Shown here piece after piece: positions 7,188 to 8,340 of a DNA stretch of 8,340 nucleotides. The notes below the pieces were generated by a model, which saw nothing but the letters and a program-made list of their open reading frames with translations, made no database searches and was not told the origin of the DNA. Both the position numbers and the translations under genes were made by a program. This stretch comes from Planctomycetaceae bacterium (GTDB lineage: Bacteria > Planctomycetota > Planctomycetia > Pirellulales > Pirellulaceae). The DNA lies in contig DNPC01000829.1 of assembly GCA_003501565.1 (NCBI GenBank), forward strand, positions 1-8,340, in the 5' to 3' direction. Each line of letters opens with the position of its first letter. Within the stretch, counting starts at the first letter, position 1.

Positions 7188-7856
7188 ATGTTAACACGAC
7201 GAAACGATGGTGGCGGTACAACACTGGTCCTTGCCCGTGGCGATGATCTTGATGCCGTTCCTGATTCTCATAGCGACATTATTTCGGATTCCGTACGTGA
7301 GGCGTTTCGCGATCCGCCGTCGTACTTTTCTGCCATAGCAAACCGAACACAGATTCCAAACCTCAAGCGATATCTAGACCGATTCGTATCTTATGGGAAC
7401 TGGTCTCTTCTCCTTGCGGACACTTACATGATGGATCGTGATACCGTTGCTGCATTTCAATGGTTTCACGCGGATCAATACACTTGCATGTTTGGACCAT
7501 CAACAGCGGATTGTGATGACAATCGCTTTGCGTTGCTTCACGATGACGTCTCACACGTCCACTGGGACTCCATCGGTTTTGCTGGTGGAATCGTGCCGTT
7601 TCGCAATCATATCACCGTTGACGATTACGGGACCCCATCAACGAACCCGATCTTTCCTGCTGACTCCACGACCGTGTTCGGAAACTCGTCGTGCGGTGAC
7701 ATGATGGTTTGCAATCTTTCTGGTTACGCAGGATATTTGTCGCACGAGAATGGCGCGTCTTACATTGTTGGTTCGTTTCCCGAAATGTTAGACTGGTGCT
7801 TCGGAGAGCTGATGAGGAATCGAACGCCAGAGTTCGACTATTCCCGTTGCCGATAA
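7188..7856 (+). CDS. Hypothetical protein, possibly SUKH/SMI1-KNR4-like (cassette 4)
   Basis: ATG 7188 lies 13 bases inside the cassette. The 222-residue product has no signal peptide or membrane helix, so it is probably cytoplasmic. The C-terminal part, FGNSSCGDMMVCNLSGYAGY followed by LSHENG and VGSFPEMLDWCF, resembles the end of SUKH (SMI1/KNR4) domains: a small-residue/GD turn, two strands, HE, then a SFxEfl helix. The usual SUKH N-terminal helix and proline-rich strand are not clear, so the assignment is tentative. Known SUKH proteins include many immunity proteins to secreted nuclease toxins. No toxin gene is present here. The protein is rich in aromatic residues and Asp. The TAA stop (7854-7856) ends six bases before the R'' box of the attC. 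Confidence 0.82.
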   Translation: MLTRRNDGGGTTLVLARGDDLDAVPDSHSDIISDSVREAFRDPPSYFSAIANRTQIPNLKRYLDRFVSYGNWSLLLADTYMMDRDTVAAFQWFHADQYTCMFGPSTADCDDNRFALLHDDVSHVHWDSIGFAGGIVPFRNHITVDDYGTPSTNPIFPADSTTVFGNSSCGDMMVCNLSGYAGYLSHENGASYIVGSFPEMLDWCFGELMRNRTPEFDYSRCR

Positions 7857-7861
7857 AGATG

Positions 7862-7951
7862 GGCGAACCGACCAATGCACGCCAGTCGCAGTGGCGTACT
7901 GGTTTTGCTAACCAATCATCTTCCGCGACGACGTGATTGGGAACGTTGGAC
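7862..7951 (+). other. attC site 4 (end of cassette 4)
   Basis: R'' box GGCGAAC (7862-7868) and R' box GTTGGAC (7945-7951) bound a 90-nt site. CCAAT (7872-7876) pairs with ATTGG (7936-7940); G7877 is extrahelical; CACG (7878-7881) pairs with CGTG (7932-7935); a C-A mismatch and one C-G pair follow; A7884 is extrahelical; GTCGC (7885-7889) pairs with GCGAC (7925-7929). The loop is 35 nt. TGGGCGAAC (7860-7868) is the exact 9-bp complement of GTTCGCCCA at the start of its cassette (7174-7182). The adjacent R' differs because it belongs to the next unit. Confidence 0.93.
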
Positions 7952-8167
7952 TAAGCCGCTTCGCGGATGGGAGGTTGTGAGCTTAGTGGGGTGCAGGACT
8001 ATGTTCTATAGTGGTCGTCCGCGCTGGAGTGGTAGTGTGGGGCGGGCGGCTGTTCGGTGACCGAATGGTTGTAGGCACTGTGAGGTGGGTAGTTGAGCTT
8101 TTGGGGCTCAATGAGCAGCTTTCTGAATAAAGCGACTTGCGATCTGCAGTGTCGTGCCCAAGGTTCC
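7952..8167. other. Non-coding stretch after attC site 4
   Basis: No supported gene was found on either strand. Two small palindromes are present: TTCGGT-G-ACCGAA at 8053-8065, and TTGAGC (8093-8098) with GCTCAA (8106-8111) around a 7-nt loop. Neither is followed by a clear T-tract in either direction, so I do not call a terminator. If a fifth cassette starts at 7946, this is its 5' part. Confidence 0.45.
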
Positions 8168-8340
8168 TTAGAAGCAGCGAGCTGTTTTTCGCTGGCTGTC
8201 GACTAACGACCAATCTGGAGAACGCCGCACTGATTCAAACATCTGTGCAGCGATGGTGCTGGCCGCTGCGCGGTCATCAGCTTCGAGTGTAAAACGCGGC
8301 ATTACAACCATCACTCCCCTTCCATTGCGGCTGGCAACAG
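8168..8340 (-). CDS. 3' end of an unrecognised minus-strand gene, cut by the window edge
   Basis: On the minus strand only one frame stays open from the right edge to TAA 8168-8170, giving 56 residues. They include VMVVMPRFTLEADDRAA, then AASTIAAQMFESVRRSPDW, ending KTARCF. Composition and the alternating helix-like pattern look coding, and the other two minus frames stop early. The start lies beyond 8340. No family is recognised. It points back toward the cassette array, so it is either a chromosomal gene beyond the array end or a reversed gene inside a fifth cassette starting at 7946. Confidence 0.5.
   Translation of the reverse strand, partial: VASRNGRGVMVVMPRFTLEADDRAAASTIAAQMFESVRRSPDWSLVDSQRKTARCF

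Larger units (their letters stand above)
4914..7945 (+). mobile_element. Integron gene-cassette array: four complete cassettes
   Basis: Four head-to-tail units are defined by cuts between G and TT of the R' boxes: 4914-5904 (991 bp), 5905-6631 (727 bp), 6632-7174 (543 bp) and 7175-7945 (771 bp). Each carries one plus-strand gene filling most of the unit and ends in an attC hairpin. In every unit the first bases are the exact reverse complement of the unit's own R'' box: GTTACGTC/GACGTAAC, GTTCTGC/GCAGAAC, GTTCGCCA/TGGCGAAC and GTTCGCCCA/TGGGCGAAC. This is the signature of a cassette that circularised and inserted as one piece. No integrase gene is visible between 1 and 8340. The order of the boxes puts the expected attI side at the left. 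A fifth, partial cassette probably starts at 7946. Confidence 0.92.

Noticed and set aside
5823..7951. The four hairpins as a CRISPR array or REP-type repeats
   Set aside because: Primary sequences differ, spacing is gene-sized (543-771 bp), and only the structure and end boxes are conserved. That fits attC and not CRISPR or REP repeats.
8093..8111. Hairpin TTGAGC/GCTCAA as a rho-independent terminator
   Set aside because: The stem is only 6 bp and no run of T follows on either strand.
7983..8213. Minus-strand 76-residue frame near the right end
   Set aside because: Low-complexity Ser/Thr/Pro-rich translation overlapping, in a different frame, the more protein-like tail ending at 8168.

Overview
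The window looks chromosomal and planctomycete, of the Rhodopirellula/Pirellula type. The main evidence is the tandem pair of a DUF1549/DUF1553 cytochrome-like protein and a Tat-exported DUF1501 protein, a pairing that is greatly expanded in that phylum. GC content is moderate and Shine-Dalgarno sequences are weak or absent.

Layout. (1) 1-4225: the two ordinary planctomycete genes in one orientation; the first is cut by the left edge. (2) 4226-4912: a gene-poor stretch holding a possible minus-strand gene remnant (4630-4845), a degenerate attC-like hairpin (4808-4885) and a 15-bp tandem duplication. (3) 4914-7945: four complete integron gene cassettes in a row, each with one plus-strand gene and each ending in an attC site: an FGE/SUMF1-like protein, a DMP19 (DUF4375) protein with a membrane anchor, an unnamed hypothetical protein interrupted by an in-frame TGA, and a possible SUKH/SMI1-like protein. 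(4) 7946-8340: the start of what may be a fifth cassette, with the 3' end of a minus-strand gene at the right edge.

The cassette reading rests on two independent sequence signals. First, four sites (5823-5910, 6547-6637, 7092-7180, 7862-7951) fold as 88-91 nt hairpins with the same architecture: an outer AAC/GTT box pair, a stem with an extrahelical G, 5-6 positions later an extrahelical A, and a variable loop of 30-35 nt. Second, the left (R'') box of every site is a perfect reverse complement, over 7-9 bp, of the bases at the start of its own cassette, one gene upstream. This is what is expected if each unit was once a circular cassette cut at G/TT. The rule fixes the first junction at 4913/4914 even though no good attC precedes it.

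No integron integrase is visible, so within this window the array is a cluster of attC sites without an integrase. An integrase could lie outside. The cassette genes look promoterless and have short leaders, so they probably depend on readthrough or an external promoter. Two of the four resemble families seen as small accessory or immunity-type proteins (SUKH-like, DMP19), but no function in defence can be shown from this sequence.
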